Source of the DNA: Micromonospora echinospora
Lineage (GTDB): Bacteria > Actinomycetota > Actinomycetes > Mycobacteriales > Micromonosporaceae
DNA: 64,000 nt
Reading direction: 5' to 3'
NCBI RefSeq assembly: GCF_014203425.1
Contig: NZ_JACHJC010000001.1
Coordinates: forward strand, 2,728,001 to 2,792,000
The notes under the pieces were generated by a model. It saw only the letters and a program-made list of their open reading frames with translations. It searched no databases and was not told the origin of the DNA. Of the stretch, positions 1 to 12,762 are shown piece after piece. How positions within the stretch are numbered: the stretch's first letter is position 1; every line of letters starts with the position of its first letter. A program made the position numbers and the translations under genes.

Positions 1-2390
<2,390 letters not shown>

Positions 2391-2391
<1 letters not shown>

Positions 2392-4514
2392 TGCGGGCCC
2401 GACGTGTCCTCGCGGCGCTCCTGCTCGGGGCGGGCCTGGCCGCCGTCCCGGCCGGACCGGCACCGGCCGACGACCCGGTCCGGTTCGAAGCCGAGTCGCT
2501 CGCCGTCGTCTCCGCCACCGCGCCGGTCGGCGCGCAGGCCGACTGCTGCGGGGTGAGCTGGTCCGGCGGACGGCAACTGTGGTTCCGGGGCGCCCGCGCC
2601 GGTGACTCGGTGACGCTCACCCTGCCGTCGGTGCCGGCCGGGCAGTACGACCTCGGCGCGGTGCTCACCCGGGCCGGCGACTACGGCACGCTGCGCTTCG
2701 CCGTCGACGGGGTCGCGGTGGGCCAGCTCTTCGACGGGTACGCGGGCGCGGTGCAGCGCACCGGCGCGGTGCCGCTGGGCTCGGCGTCGCTGGCGGCCGG
2801 CACGCACCGCCTCACCGTCACGGTGACCGGCCGGTCCGCGTCCTCCACCGGATTCTTCGCCGGGCTCGACACGGTGACGCTGCGCCGCGTCGGCCCGCTC
2901 GCGGCGGTCACCACGACGCCGTACGAGACGCTCGGCGAGACGCCGGCGCGGGGCGCGTCCACCCGCGTCTACGACCCGAGCGCGGGGGAGTCGACGACCT
3001 GGTACTACAACGACCACACGCTGGTACGGCACCAGCAGACCGGTGTGTGGCACCTGTTCGGCATCACCCACGCCGAACCCGGCGCGCCGCAGGACGAGAA
3101 GGTCTTCGGGCACGCCACCGCGCCCACCCCGAGCGGCCCGTGGACGAAACGGCCGGTGGCGCTGGCCGCCGACCCCGGGGCCGGGGAGCAGTGGATCTGG
3201 GCCCCGCACGTCGTCCACCACGGCGGCGTCTACTACATGTTCTACGCGGCCGGGAACCCGGACTACGCCCGGTACCGCATGCACCTGGCCACCTCGACCG
3301 ACCTGTTCACCTGGACCCGCAGCTCCGCCAACCCGCTGTTCACCGACGGGTGGGAGGGCCGCGACCCGATGGTGACCCGGGTCGGCGACCGCTGGGTCAT
3401 GTACTACACGGCCACGTCGAGCCCGTCCGGCGGCAACCACGTCGTGGCGTACCGGACCAGCACCGACCTGCGCTCGTGGAGCGGCCGCGCGATCGCCTAC
3501 ACCTCGCCGCACACCGGCCGGGCGGGCGGGCAGACCGAGTCGCCGTTCGTGGTGCGCCGGGGGGAGTGGTGGTACCTCTTCGTCTGCTGCGACGGCACCG
3601 ACTACGGCGCCGCGTACCGGCGCACGGCCGTCTACCGCAGCCGCGACCCGCTGCGCTTCGACGGCGCGGAGAAGGTGACGGTGCTGGACGCGCACGCCGC
3701 CGAGGTCGTGGTGGACGGCTCCAACTGGTACCTGACCCACGCCGGCTGGGGTCAGGGCGGGCTCTGGCTGGCGCCGCTGACCTGGTCGACCGGCGTGGTG
3801 GCGCGCGGCTGGACGGTGACCACCGGTTTCCTGCGCGCCGACGTGCGCACCTGGCCCAGCGCCCGGATCGCCGAGCTGGCGGTGGACCCGGCCGGTGCCG
3901 GCAATTACCGGCCCGCGCTCGACTCGTCGCACCGGGGCACCGGCCCGTACCTCGCCGTCGGCCGGTTCGACGTGACCGACCGGGCCGGCGCCCCGGCCCG
4001 GGTCGACGTTTCGGCCGACGGCTCCCGGATCAACCTGGTCGGCATCCCGTTCGGCGACGAGCCGGTCACCGCCGACTGGCTGCTCACCGTGACGCCCCGG
4101 TGGACCGGCCCCGGGTTGCAGAGCGACGTCACCTGGTCGGTGAACGGGTGGCCGACCGCAGCGGTGTGGGAGGTGGCGTTCAACATCGACGGCGCGTCCC
4201 CGCTGGTCGGCGACCCGGCGGTGGAGGCGCGGCCGACGGGTGACGTCACCGGCATGCCCCGCTGGACGATGAGCACCGGCGACGGGCTCTCGGTGGTCGC
4301 GTCGCACCGGTGGGGGTCGGCCTGGCGCGGCGACAACACCTGGTACGACGCCGGCCACGCGATGGCCGCCTGGCAACTGCTGTGGCGCGCCGGCGGCCTG
4401 TCCTGGGCACCCGGCCAGTACGCGGGCGGCACCTGGCGCCTGACCGCGAGCGGGGTCCGGCGGGACGTGCCGTTCGCCGACGCCGCGCACGCCGCGACAA
4501 ACGCGATCCCGTGA
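2391..4514 (+). CDS. Secreted GH43/GH32-like five-bladed beta-propeller glycosidase with N-terminal CBM-like domain
   Basis: About 707 residues. The Sec-type signal peptide is MRARRVLAALLLGAGLAA, with cleavage near residues 26-28. Residues ~28-165 resemble a CBM6/35-type jelly roll (FEAESLAV start, FAGLDTVTL end). Residues ~185-460 form the propeller, with the acidic triad expected of clans F/J visible as YYNDHTL, EGRDPMV and QTESPFV. A further beta-rich C-terminal domain extends to the end. The ATG at 2391 overlaps the upstream stop; a GTG three bases earlier is also possible. The downstream ABC ATPase starts inside its stop codon (GTGA). It presumably trims side chains or releases furanosides for the importer. 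GH43 versus GH32 or an unclassified propeller family cannot be settled by eye. Confidence 0.75.
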
Positions 4515-6199
4515 CCGGCGTGGACACCCGCGACACGGCCGGCCCGAGCGGCCGGGTGGTGGTCGCGACGACCGGCGTGGCCAAGCGGTTCGGCGGCGTG
4601 ACTGCCCTCGACGGCGTCGACTTCGACGTGCGCGCCGGTGAGGTGCACGCGCTGCTGGGCGAGAACGGCGCGGGCAAGTCCACCCTGATCAACATCCTCT
4701 CCGGTGTCATCACCGACTACGACGGAGAGGTCACAGTCGACGGGACGCCGGCACGGTTCACCGGCCCGGCCGCCGCCCAGGCCGCCGGCATCGCGACGAT
4801 CCACCAGGAACTCGACCTGGTGCCCGCGCTGTCGGTGGCGGACAACCTGGTGCTCGGGCGGGAGCCCCGGACCCGGCTGCGCACAGTCGACCGGCGGGCC
4901 GCGGCGCGTACCGCGCGGGAGCACCTGGACCGGCTCGGCGCGGACATCGACCCGCGCCGCCCGGTGGGCTCGCTGCGGGTGGGGGAGCAGCAGCTCGTCG
5001 AGATCGCCAAGGCGCTCGCCCTGGACGCCCGCGTGCTCGTCATGGACGAGCCGACGGCCGCGCTCGCCGACGGGGAGGTGCGGCGGCTGTTCACCACTGT
5101 CGACGGCCTGCGCCGGCGGGGCGTCGGCGTCGTCTACATCTCCCACCGGATGGAGGAGATCGAGGTCGTCGCGGACCGCGCGACGGTGCTGCGCAACGGT
5201 TCGGTCGCCGGCGTCGTGCCGGCCGGCCGGATGGACCGGCGGCGGATCGTGGCGATGATGGTCGGCGGCCGGGCCGCGTCGCTGTTCGAACCTGCCCCGG
5301 CCGGCGCTCCCGGCCCGCGCCCCGAGCCGGCGGACGCGGCCGGCAGTCCCGCTCCGCGCTCCGAAACGGCGGACGCAGCCGGTCGGCCCGCTCCGCGCCG
5401 CGAGCCGACCGGGACCGGCGCCGGTCCGCTGTTGCGCGTCACCGACCTTGCCGTGCGGCCCCGGGCGCCCCGGCCCGGCCGCTGCGAGCCGGACGGCATC
5501 AGCCTGACCGTGCGCGCAGGCGAGATCGTCGGCCTGGCCGGACTGATGGGCGCCGGCCGTACCGAACTGCTGGAGACCCTCTTCGGCGCCGGGCCCGTCG
5601 GCCGCCGCACCGGCACGGTCCTGCTGGCCGGCCGTCCGTACGCGCCGCGCCGCCCCCGCGCGGCGCTGCGTGCCGGCGTCGGCTTCGTCCCCGAGGACCG
5701 GCGCCGTTCCGCGCTCGTCCTGGAACACCCGGTCGGCCGGAGCATCGTGCTGGCCGCCCTGTCCAGGCTGACCTCGGCCGGGATCGTCAGGCGACGCCGG
5801 GAACGAGCGGCCGTCGCGCGGTCGGTCACCGGCCTGGCGATCAAGACGGCGTCGGCGGCCACGCCGGTCGGCGAGCTCTCCGGCGGCAACCAGCAGAAGG
5901 TCGTCTTCGCCCGGCACCTGCTCACCGAACCGCGGCTGCTCCTGCTGGACGAGCCGACCCGCGGCGTCGACATCGGGGCGAAGGCGGAGATCTACCGGCT
6001 GCTGCGCCGGCTCGCCGACGACGGCATGGGCATCCTGCTCGCCTCATCGGAACTGCCCGAGCTGCTCGGGGTCTGCGACCGGGTGGTGGTGCTGCGCCGC
6101 GGCCGGGCCGTGGCCGACCTCGCCACCGACGGCTGCACCGGCGAGGACGTCCTCGCGGCGGCGATGGGCGGCCCGGCCGCCGGAAGGGACGACAGATGA
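4511..6199 (+). CDS. Ribose/xylose-type sugar ABC transporter, double ATP-binding protein
   Basis: 562 residues, the normal size for RbsA/XylG/MglA proteins. The first nucleotide-binding domain has Walker A GENGAGKST, the Q-loop motif ATIHQELDLVP, a degenerate signature LRVGEQQLVEIAKAL and Walker B VLVMDEPTAAL. The second has the usual degenerate P-loop GLMGAGRTE, signature LSGGNQQKVVFARHL and LLLLDEPTRGVD. The GTG start at 4511 overlaps the previous stop, and the stop overlaps the permease ATG (ATGA). The two halves are joined by an unusual Pro/Ala/Arg-rich linker (nt ~5290-5425) built from an imperfect 13-residue repeat. It energises import of a monosaccharide, most likely released by the two upstream glycosidases. 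Confidence 0.92.
   Translation: MTGVDTRDTAGPSGRVVVATTGVAKRFGGVTALDGVDFDVRAGEVHALLGENGAGKSTLINILSGVITDYDGEVTVDGTPARFTGPAAAQAAGIATIHQELDLVPALSVADNLVLGREPRTRLRTVDRRAAARTAREHLDRLGADIDPRRPVGSLRVGEQQLVEIAKALALDARVLVMDEPTAALADGEVRRLFTTVDGLRRRGVGVVYISHRMEEIEVVADRATVLRNGSVAGVVPAGRMDRRRIVAMMVGGRAASLFEPAPAGAPGPRPEPADAAGSPAPRSETADAAGRPAPRREPTGTGAGPLLRVTDLAVRPRAPRPGRCEPDGISLTVRAGEIVGLAGLMGAGRTELLETLFGAGPVGRRTGTVLLAGRPYAPRRPRAALRAGVGFVPEDRRRSALVLEHPVGRSIVLAALSRLTSAGIVRRRRERAAVARSVTGLAIKTASAATPVGELSGGNQQKVVFARHLLTEPRLLLLDEPTRGVDIGAKAEIYRLLRRLADDGMGILLASSELPELLGVCDRVVVLRRGRAVADLATDGCTGEDVLAAAMGGPAAGRDDR
5312..5407 (+). repeat. Imperfect 39-bp tandem repeat encoding the inter-domain linker of the sugar ABC ATPase
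   Basis: The translated units GPRPEPADAAGS, PAPRSETADAAGR and PAPRREP follow one another without a break and are mirrored in the DNA (cggacgcggccgg / cggacgcagccgg). The repeat lies exactly between the two ATPase domains, where most family members have only a short linker, so it looks like a slippage-expanded spacer. Confidence 0.7.
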
Positions 6200-7290
6200 C
6201 CGACACCCGCGTGCCGCCGCCCGAGCCGGCCGTGACCGAGGTGCCGCCCACCGCCGGTACGGTCGGGCCGCGCGGCGCCACCGCCCGCTGGCTGCGCCGC
6301 CCGCGTAGCCGCCGGGAGCTCGCCGACCGGCTCTTCGCGGTGCAGAGTCTCTTCGCGCTGCTCGTGGTCTTCGTCGTGGCGATCGCCGCCTCACCGCGCC
6401 GCGACGGCGAGATCCTCTTCCTCACCGCCGGCAACCTGGGGAACATCGTCCGGGCGGTGTCGGAGATCGGCATCATCGCGATCGGGATGACATTCGTCAT
6501 CCTGCTGGGCGGCATCGACCTGTCGGTCGGGGCGATCCTCGGTCTGTCGGCAGTCGGCACCGCGACGCTCATGGTCGACTCCGGGCTGGGCATCCTGCCC
6601 GCCGTCGCCGCGGTGCTCGCGATCGGCGCGCTGTTCGGCGCGCTCCAGGGGTACGCCGTGGCCCGCCTCGGCATCCAGTCGTTCATCGTCACCCTGGCCG
6701 GTCTCCAGGTCGCCCGGGGCATCGCCCGGATCTGGTCCGGCGGCCTCGGCATCCCGATCGCCTACGGCGACGGACCCCAGGAGGCGCCGCCCGCCTTCGA
6801 ACTGCTGAACGGCTCGATAAACGGAGTGCTCCCGGTGCCGGCGGTGCTGTTCGTCCTGATCGGGGTGGCCGCTGTCGTGGTGCTGCGGACGACAGCGTTC
6901 GCCCGGCACGTCTACGCGATCGGCGGCAACGAGAAGGCGGCCCGGCTCTCGGGTGTGCCCGTGACCCGGGTCAAGGTCGCCGTGTTCGCCGTCGCCGGCA
7001 TCCTGGCGGCGGTGGCCGGCGTCGTCCACGCGGGACAGCTCAACCAGGGCAGCCCGAACGACGGCGCCGGATACGAGCTGGACGCGATCGCCGCCGTCGT
7101 CATCGGCGGCACCAGCCTGGCCGGCGGCTCCGGCTCGATGGGCGGCACCCTGGCCGGCGCGCTGCTGCTCGGCATCCTCAACAACATCCTCGCGCTCAAC
7201 AACATCGACGCCAACGTCCAGCTGCTGATCAAAGGACTGGTGATCGTGCTCGCGGCGGCGTTGCAGAAGCTGCGCCGCGGCATCGCCTGA
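6196..7290 (+). CDS. Ribose-type sugar ABC transporter permease
   Basis: 364 residues with about ten predicted membrane spans after a ~50-residue charged cytoplasmic N-terminus. It carries the RbsC/XylH family features: GIDLSVGAILGLSA in an early span, the EAA-like loop HVYAIGGNEKAARLSG and a GGTSLAGGSGSMGGT segment near the C-terminus. The ATG overlaps the ATPase stop (ATGA), so the subunits are translationally coupled. It forms the membrane channel with the double ATPase and the lipoprotein encoded downstream. Confidence 0.92.
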   Translation: MTDTRVPPPEPAVTEVPPTAGTVGPRGATARWLRRPRSRRELADRLFAVQSLFALLVVFVVAIAASPRRDGEILFLTAGNLGNIVRAVSEIGIIAIGMTFVILLGGIDLSVGAILGLSAVGTATLMVDSGLGILPAVAAVLAIGALFGALQGYAVARLGIQSFIVTLAGLQVARGIARIWSGGLGIPIAYGDGPQEAPPAFELLNGSINGVLPVPAVLFVLIGVAAVVVLRTTAFARHVYAIGGNEKAARLSGVPVTRVKVAVFAVAGILAAVAGVVHAGQLNQGSPNDGAGYELDAIAAVVIGGTSLAGGSGSMGGTLAGALLLGILNNILALNNIDANVQLLIKGLVIVLAAALQKLRRGIA

Positions 7291-7315
7291 CCGAACCGAC
7301 TCCGAGGAGCCACCG

Positions 7316-8308
7316 ATGGACAAGCGAACCACACTGCTCGCGCTGCTGGTCGCCGGCGCGCTGGCGGCGACGGGGTGCAGCGTCGAGAAAGCGTCCGACG
7401 ACGCCGGGCAGGCCCGCGCCTGCGGCGCCGGCAAGGACTTCCTGATCGGCATGTCCCAGGCCAACAACGCCGAGCCGTACCGGCAGGTGATGAACAACGA
7501 CGTGCAGACGGCGGCGAAGTCGGTTCCCGGCTTCCGCGTCGTGGTCTCCGACGCCGCGCAGGACAACAGCAAGCAGGTCGCCGACGTGGAGAACTTCCTC
7601 ACCCAGAAGATCAACCTGCTGATCATCTCGCCGAACGAGGCCAAGCCGCTGACCGCTGTGGTGAAGAAGGCGTACGACCAGGGCGTGCCGGTGATCGTGC
7701 TGGACCGCAAGGTCGAGGGGGAGGCGTACACCGCGTTCATCGGCGGCGACAACGTGGCGATCGGCAAGGCGGCCGGCGAGTTCTACGCCACGACGCTGCT
7801 GCCCGACGGCGGCAAGGTGATCGAGATCGCCGGGCTGCCCGGCTCGACCCCCGCCGCCGAGCGCGCGCAGGGCTTCCGCGACGGCATCGCCGCCAACCCG
7901 AAGATCCAGATCGTCGCATCCCAGCCCGGCGACTGGCTGCGGGAGAAGGGACAGTCAGTGGCGGACGCGCTGATCAAGGCCCACCCGGACGTGTCCGCGA
8001 TCTACGCGCACAACGACCCGATGGCCGAGGGCGCCTACCTCGCCGCGAAGTCGGCGGGCATGGTGCAGCGGATCAAGTTCACCGGCATCGACGCGCTGCC
8101 GGTGCCCTCCGGCGGGATCAAGGCCGTCGAGCAGGGCCGGCTCGCCGCCACGTTCCAGTACGCCACCGGCGGCCGGGAGGCGGTCGAACTGGCCCGGAAG
8201 ATCCTCGTCGACTGCGCCGAGGACGTCCCGCGTACCACCACGCTGGGCACCATGCGGATCACCAGGGAGAACGCCGCCGAGGCGTACGCGAAGCTCGGTG
8301 GCCTCTGA
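7316..8308 (+). CDS. Ribose-type sugar ABC transporter substrate-binding lipoprotein
   Basis: 330 residues, Peripla_BP_4 type. The lipobox LAATGC puts the lipidated cysteine near residue 21, so the protein should be anchored outside the membrane. Family features include [15 protein letters not shown] at the mature N-terminus, [23 protein letters not shown] and [14 protein letters not shown] clear AGGAG ribosome site sits about 8 bases before ATG 7316. It is the third gene of the importer, only 25 bases after the permease. The ligand is probably a pentose or related monosaccharide, judged by the isomerase that follows. Confidence 0.92.
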   Translation: MDKRTTLLALLVAGALAATGCSVEKASDDAGQARACGAGKDFLIGMSQANNAEPYRQVMNNDVQTAAKSVPGFRVVVSDAAQDNSKQVADVENFLTQKINLLIISPNEAKPLTAVVKKAYDQGVPVIVLDRKVEGEAYTAFIGGDNVAIGKAAGEFYATTLLPDGGKVIEIAGLPGSTPAAERAQGFRDGIAANPKIQIVASQPGDWLREKGQSVADALIKAHPDVSAIYAHNDPMAEGAYLAAKSAGMVQRIKFTGIDALPVPSGGIKAVEQGRLAATFQYATGGREAVELARKILVDCAEDVPRTTTLGTMRITRENAAEAYAKLGGL

Positions 8309-8360
8309 ACGCGGCCGCGTCCCGTCCCGCCCACCGTCCGCCCGTCGAGGGAGCCGCCCC

Positions 8361-9995
8361 GTGACCCGTTACATACTGCCCGCCCCGGTCGAGCGTCCGG
8401 CCGCCCCGCCCCGGACCGTCTACACAGTGGCCAGCGGCGACCTGCGGCTTAGCGCGAACGTCACCTGCTGGCCCACCCAGCGACAGCTCGAAGCCGACCT
8501 CGCCGCCGCCGTCACCGCGCTCGGCTGGCACGTCCGGCGCGGTCACGACGTCGACCCGGTCAAAGGACACGGCTTCATCGACAGCCAGCGCGCCGGGATC
8601 GAGGTCTTCCGGAGCATCCCGGCCGACGTGCCGCTCATCGTGGTGGAGGCGGTCTGGCAGTACAGCCACCACGTGCTGGCCGGGCTGCGTGCCCACCGCG
8701 GGCCGATCCTGCTGGTGGCGAACTGGAGCGGGGAGTACCCCGGGCTGGTGGGCCTGCTCAACCTCGCCGGCAGCCTCACCAAGGCGGGCGTGCGCTACTC
8801 GACGCTGTGGAGCGAGGACTTCACCGACGAGTGGGCGCGCGACGGACTGAAGAAGTGGCTGGAGACCGGCGAGGTGACGCACGACGAGAGCCACGTACGC
8901 CCGCTGCCGGCGCTGCGGCCGGACGAGGAGGTCGAACTCGGTGTGGCGCTGGCCCGGCATCTCGTCTCCGAGCGGGCCGTCATCGGCGTCTTCGACGAGG
9001 GCTGCATGGGCATGTACAACGCCATCATCGACGACGAGCTGCTCAACCCGATCGGCATCTTCAAGGAACGCCTCTCGCAGAGCGCGCTCGTGGCGGAGAT
9101 GGCGCGGGTGCCCGACACCGAGGCGCGGGCGGTGCTCGCCTGGCTGGAGACGGCCGGGATGACGTTCCACACCGGCACCGACGAGGCCACCGAACTGACG
9201 TACGCCCAACTGCTCAGCCAGTGCCGGATGTACGTCGCCGCGCTGCGCATCGCCGACGACTTCGGCCTGGACGCGGTCGGCATCCAGTACCAGCAGGGGC
9301 TCAAGGACACCGTCCCGGCCAGCGACCTGGCCGAAGGGCTGCTGAACAACGTCGAACGCCCCCCGGTGACCAGCCGGGACGGCTCCCGGGAGCTGTACCC
9401 GGGCGCGGCGCTGCCGCACTTCAACGAGGTCGACGAGGGCGTCGCTGTGGACTCGCTTGTCACCAACCGGATCTGGACCGCGATGGGCCTGGACCCGGCG
9501 ACGACGCTGCACGACATCCGCTGGGGACAGCGGTACGGCGAGCACTTCGTCTGGGTCTTCGAGATCTCCGGTTCGGTGCCCGCGTCGCACAACGGCGGCT
9601 ACGACAGGTCGTACAGCATGCGTCAGCCGCCGATGTACTTCCCGCTCGGCGGCGGCACTCTCAGCGGCGTGTCGAAGCCGGGGGAGATCGTCTGGTCGCG
9701 GGTGTTCGTGATGGACGGCTGCCTGCACGTGGACCTCGGGCGCGGCACCGTGGTGGAGCTGCCCGAGGCGGAGACCCGGCGGCGGCTGGACGCCACCACA
9801 CCGCAGTGGCCGATCATGCACGCCGTGCTGCACGGCGTGGGCCGCGACCAGTTGATGGCCCGGCACAAGGCCAACCACGTAAACGTGGTCTACGCGCCCG
9901 ACGCCGACACCGCCGACCGCGCGCTACGGGTCAAGGCCGCCCTCTTCGCCGAGCTGGGCGTACGGGTGCACCTGTGCGGGGAGGTCACGATCTGA
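8361..9995 (+). CDS. L-fucose/L-arabinose isomerase family protein
   Basis: 544 residues from a GTG at 8361 preceded by GAGGGAG; homology starts only a few residues later, so longer in-frame starts are unlikely. It resembles the fucose/arabinose isomerase-like superfamily: [15 protein letters not shown] near the N-terminus, [20 protein letters not shown] mid-protein, and [15 protein letters not shown] with PLGGGTLSG toward the C-terminus. Such enzymes interconvert an aldose with its ketose in the cytoplasm using a divalent metal. L-fucose isomerase also acts on D-arabinose, which would fit a GH172 D-arabinofuranosidase upstream (inference). Its last 11 bases overlap the convergent lacI-type gene. 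Confidence 0.75.
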   Translation: MTRYILPAPVERPAAPPRTVYTVASGDLRLSANVTCWPTQRQLEADLAAAVTALGWHVRRGHDVDPVKGHGFIDSQRAGIEVFRSIPADVPLIVVEAVWQYSHHVLAGLRAHRGPILLVANWSGEYPGLVGLLNLAGSLTKAGVRYSTLWSEDFTDEWARDGLKKWLETGEVTHDESHVRPLPALRPDEEVELGVALARHLVSERAVIGVFDEGCMGMYNAIIDDELLNPIGIFKERLSQSALVAEMARVPDTEARAVLAWLETAGMTFHTGTDEATELTYAQLLSQCRMYVAALRIADDFGLDAVGIQYQQGLKDTVPASDLAEGLLNNVERPPVTSRDGSRELYPGAALPHFNEVDEGVAVDSLVTNRIWTAMGLDPATTLHDIRWGQRYGEHFVWVFEISGSVPASHNGGYDRSYSMRQPPMYFPLGGGTLSGVSKPGEIVWSRVFVMDGCLHVDLGRGTVVELPEAETRRRLDATTPQWPIMHAVLHGVGRDQLMARHKANHVNVVYAPDADTADRALRVKAALFAELGVRVHLCGEVTI

Positions 9996-11049
9996 GCGAG
10001 CCGGCGGCAGTGCCGTGCGACGGGGTACGGCCGGCGGCTCGGCCCCGCCGGCCGGCCGACGGCGCCGAGCTCTCGCGGATCCGCAGCTCGGTGTGGAGCA
10101 CCACGGTCGAGGGCGCCTTGGCCGGGTCGGCGATCCGCTCGACCAGCAGCGTGGCGGCGGTACGCCCCAGGTCGTACGTGGGCTGCGCGACGGTGCTCAG
10201 CGAGGGCCGGACCAGGTGCGCCCACGGGATGTCGTCGAACCCGACGATGCCGAACGGGTCGGGTACGCCGATGCCGTTGTCGACGAGGCATTCGACGGCG
10301 CCCACTGTCATCAGGTTGTTCGCCGCGAACACCGCGTCCGGCGGCTCGGCGGTCTCCAGCAGCGAGGCCATCGCGCGGTAGCCGCCCTCCTCGCGGAAGT
10401 CGGCGTACCGGATCAGGTCCTCGAGGGCCTGGCGTCCGCTCGCCTTCAGGGCCCGCTGGTAACCGCGCAGCCGCTGCATGGCGGTGGAGATCCGGCGCGG
10501 GCCGGTGATGCAGGCGATCCGCCGGTAACCGCTGTCGACCAGGTGGGCGGTCGCCTGCTCGGCGCCGTGGGTGTTGTCCACCAGCACGGTGTCCACCTCG
10601 ACGCCGCGCGGTTGCCTGTCGATCGCCACGACCGGGATGCGCGCCTGCACCAGTCGGCTGATCAGGGCCGGCTTCCCGGACGAGGAGATGATCACCCCGG
10701 CCATCCGCTCGGCCAGGGCCGCCGCCACGTAGCGGGCCTCCTTCTCCGGGTCCTCGTCGCCGTTGCAGAGCACGACGGAGAAGCCGGCCTCCTGCGCGAC
10801 GTCCTCGACGCCGCGCACCATCGAGGTGAAGAACGGGTTCCCGATGTCGGAGATGATGACCGCCCAGAGGCTGGTCCGGCTGCGGCGCAGGCTGCGCGCG
10901 ACGGCGTTCGGGCGGTAGTCCAGGTCCTGCGCGGCCTGCCGCACCCGGGCGGCCATCTCCGGGTCGACCGAGGCTCGCCCGTTGAGGACGCGGGAGACTG
11001 TCGCCGGTGACACTCCCGCGCGACGCGCCACGTCGTAGATGGTCGTCAT
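9985..11049 (-). CDS. LacI-family transcriptional regulator
   Basis: 354 residues. The N-terminal helix-turn-helix is canonical: [22 protein letters not shown], with the hinge helix around [11 protein letters not shown]. The rest is the periplasmic-binding-protein-like effector domain ([27 protein letters not shown]). The ATG at 11049 has GGGAG upstream; a longer frame exists but begins outside the conserved domain. It is convergent with, and its 3' end overlaps, the sugar operon. It is divergent from the secreted hydrolases. It most likely represses sugar genes in the absence of an imported sugar and may also control the divergent hydrolases through the two AATCGATT sites. Confidence 0.93.
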   Translation of the reverse strand: MTTIYDVARRAGVSPATVSRVLNGRASVDPEMAARVRQAAQDLDYRPNAVARSLRRSRTSLWAVIISDIGNPFFTSMVRGVEDVAQEAGFSVVLCNGDEDPEKEARYVAAALAERMAGVIISSSGKPALISRLVQARIPVVAIDRQPRGVEVDTVLVDNTHGAEQATAHLVDSGYRRIACITGPRRISTAMQRLRGYQRALKASGRQALEDLIRYADFREEGGYRAMASLLETAEPPDAVFAANNLMTVGAVECLVDNGIGVPDPFGIVGFDDIPWAHLVRPSLSTVAQPTYDLGRTAATLLVERIADPAKAPSTVVLHTELRIRESSAPSAGRRGRAAGRTPSHGTAAGSLRS

Positions 11050-11161
11050 CGCGCTCCCGTCGTCGTCGCCCGGGCTGCTCCGACCCGGCCCCCGTCGGAT
11101 GGTGACGTGCCGGAGGGAGACCGCCACCGCGGGAGGTCGCTCGGAATCCTATACCGGCCCA

Positions 11162-11173
11162 GCAATCGATTTC
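11162..11173. promoter_or_regulatory. Candidate LacI-family operator, copy 1
   Basis: GCAATCGATTTC contains the perfect palindrome AATCGATT with the central CG typical of LacI-family operators. It sits about 113 bases upstream of the regulator start, next to an AT-rich TAGGAT/TATAGG box read on the minus strand (11146-11153), so it could mediate autoregulation. The identical 12-mer recurs 76 bases away. Confidence 0.5.
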
Positions 11174-11203
11174 CGGCCGGGTGGGCCGGTCCGACCGACG
11201 CTA

Positions 11204-11232
11204 TTGACATCGACGAGGATGACTACGAGACT
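11204..11232 (+). promoter_or_regulatory. Candidate promoter of the secreted hydrolase pair
   Basis: A perfect -35 TTGACA (11204-11209) is followed after 17 bases by a weak -10 (GAGACT, 11227-11232). The predicted start falls at the second AATCGATT copy, about 50 bases before the ATG at 11291. The -10 is poor, so this is a tentative call. Confidence 0.35.
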
Positions 11233-11237
11233 CGTCG

Positions 11238-11249
11238 GCAATCGATTTC
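11238..11249. promoter_or_regulatory. Candidate LacI-family operator, copy 2
   Basis: This is an exact second copy of GCAATCGATTTC, in the same orientation and 76 bp from copy 1. It lies over the predicted transcription start of the hydrolase genes. Two sites about seven helical turns apart would allow looping between the divergent promoters. Confidence 0.5.
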
Positions 11250-11290
11250 TCGCCCGGTGCCGCCTGGTCAGCCCACACCCCCGGAGGAGC

Positions 11291-12742
11291 ATGGTGAGAC
11301 GAACCCTGCTGGCGCTGCTTGTCGCGCTCTGCACCGTCACGGCAGCCGGCGCGGTCGGCGCGCCGGCGGCCGCCGTACCGATCGGCACGCTCGCCTGCCC
11401 GTCCGTCCCGGCCACCCACGACCCCGCCGTCACCGTGATCGTCTACCGGGTGGCCCGGTCGTACAACGTCAACGACAAGGTCATGCTCTCCACCTTCGAG
11501 ACGGGGTGGGTCGAGTCCCACATGAACAACCTGCCCTGCGGCGACAAGTCGAGCCTGGGCGTGTTCCAGCAGCGCTGGGACTACGGCTGGGGCACCCCGG
11601 AGCAGATCATGGACCCGGTCTACGCCACCACGCAGTACGTCACCCGCGCGATCACCTGCGACCGCAACAACCCCGGTTACACCGCCGGGCAGGTCGCCCA
11701 GTGCGTCCAGCGGTCGGGCTTTCCCGACCGGTACGACCAGGCGGCGGCGACCGCTCGGACGCTGCTCAACCAGGCGGCGCGTACCCACGGCATGGCCGGC
11801 GGTTCGTCGACGGACGTCAACGGCGACGGCCGCGACGACGTCCTCACCTTCACCCAGAACGCCACCGCCGACGTCTACGCGAGCACGTCGACCGGTACCG
11901 GCTTCGCCGGGACGTCGGTGAAGTGGAACGACTTCTTCTCCATCGGCGGGGAGACCGCGTCGACGGGCGACGTCAACGGTGACGGCCGCGACGACATCGT
12001 CACGTTCGCGCACGGCAACACCGGCGACGTGTACGTGGCGCTGTCGAACGGGTCGGCGTTCACGTCGCCGGGCAGGTGGCACGACTGGTTCGCCCCCGGC
12101 GCGGAGATAGCCGCCGTGGGTGACGTCAACGGCGACGGCAGGGACGACATCGTCGCGTTCACGCACAACGCGACGGCGGACGTCTACGTGGCGTTGTCGA
12201 CCGGTTCGTCGTTCGCCGGTACGGCGGTGAAGTGGCACGACTACTTCTCCATCGCCGGTGAGTTCCCCGCCCTCGGCGACGTCAACGGCGACGGACGCGA
12301 GGACATCATCACCTTCACCCAAGGCCCCGCGTCAGCGGCGGACGTCATCGTCGCCCTGTCCACCGGCAGCGGCTTCGGGACACCACAGACATGGCACGAC
12401 CTGTTCGCCGTCGGCACCGAACAACCCCGCGTCGGCGACATCAACGGCGACGGACGCGACGACATCGTCACCTTCACCTGCAACACCGACGCCGACGTCT
12501 ACGCCGCCACCTCCACCGGCACCACCTTCACCGGCACCACCATCAAATGGCACGACTTCTTCTGCCTACCCGGCGAATTCCCCTACCTCGCCGACGCCAA
12601 CGGCGACGGCAAAGACGACCTCATCGTCTTCACCAAAGGCACCACAAACGACATCTACGTAGCCCTGTCCACCGGCACCACCTTCAGCCCCAGCACCAAA
12701 TGGCACGACTACTTCGGCCTCACCGGTGAGGTGACGCTGTGA
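11291..12742 (+). CDS. Secreted lysozyme-like protein with six FG-GAP-like repeats
   Basis: 483 residues; the ATG follows a strong GGAGGAG. The signal peptide is [21 protein letters not shown], cleaved near AAA. Residues ~40-165 look like a lysozyme/transglycosylase-type domain, with a candidate catalytic Glu in GWVESHMNN and LGVFQQRWDYGWG, plus two cysteine pairs. The remaining ~310 residues are six ~51-residue repeats, each with D-x-NGDGRDD and a WHD-like closing motif. A GTGA overlap or a 20-base gap, depending on start choice, links it to the amidase gene. It probably cleaves peptidoglycan outside the cell. The repeats probably form a Ca-binding propeller; the family call for the catalytic part is moderate. 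Confidence 0.7.
   Translation: MVRRTLLALLVALCTVTAAGAVGAPAAAVPIGTLACPSVPATHDPAVTVIVYRVARSYNVNDKVMLSTFETGWVESHMNNLPCGDKSSLGVFQQRWDYGWGTPEQIMDPVYATTQYVTRAITCDRNNPGYTAGQVAQCVQRSGFPDRYDQAAATARTLLNQAARTHGMAGGSSTDVNGDGRDDVLTFTQNATADVYASTSTGTGFAGTSVKWNDFFSIGGETASTGDVNGDGRDDIVTFAHGNTGDVYVALSNGSAFTSPGRWHDWFAPGAEIAAVGDVNGDGRDDIVAFTHNATADVYVALSTGSSFAGTAVKWHDYFSIAGEFPALGDVNGDGREDIITFTQGPASAADVIVALSTGSGFGTPQTWHDLFAVGTEQPRVGDINGDGRDDIVTFTCNTDADVYAATSTGTTFTGTTIKWHDFFCLPGEFPYLADANGDGKDDLIVFTKGTTNDIYVALSTGTTFSPSTKWHDYFGLTGEVTL
12263..12724 (+). repeat. 462-bp near-identical direct repeat, copy 1 (repeats 4-6 of the lysozyme-like protein)
   Basis: This segment matches 14359-14820 at a constant offset of 2096 bases with only about a dozen mismatches by eye, including synonymous positions. 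It covers the last three FG-GAP-like repeats. The first three repeats of the two proteins are far less alike at DNA level, which points to recent gene conversion or segmental copying. Confidence 0.9.
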
Positions 12743-12762
12743 CGCCAGGATGGGAGGCCCTC

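Noticed and set aside
4310..4510. Upstream extension of the sugar ABC ATPase
   Set aside because: It lies inside the GH43-like gene and is not conserved; GTG 4511 with the GTGA overlap is the natural start.
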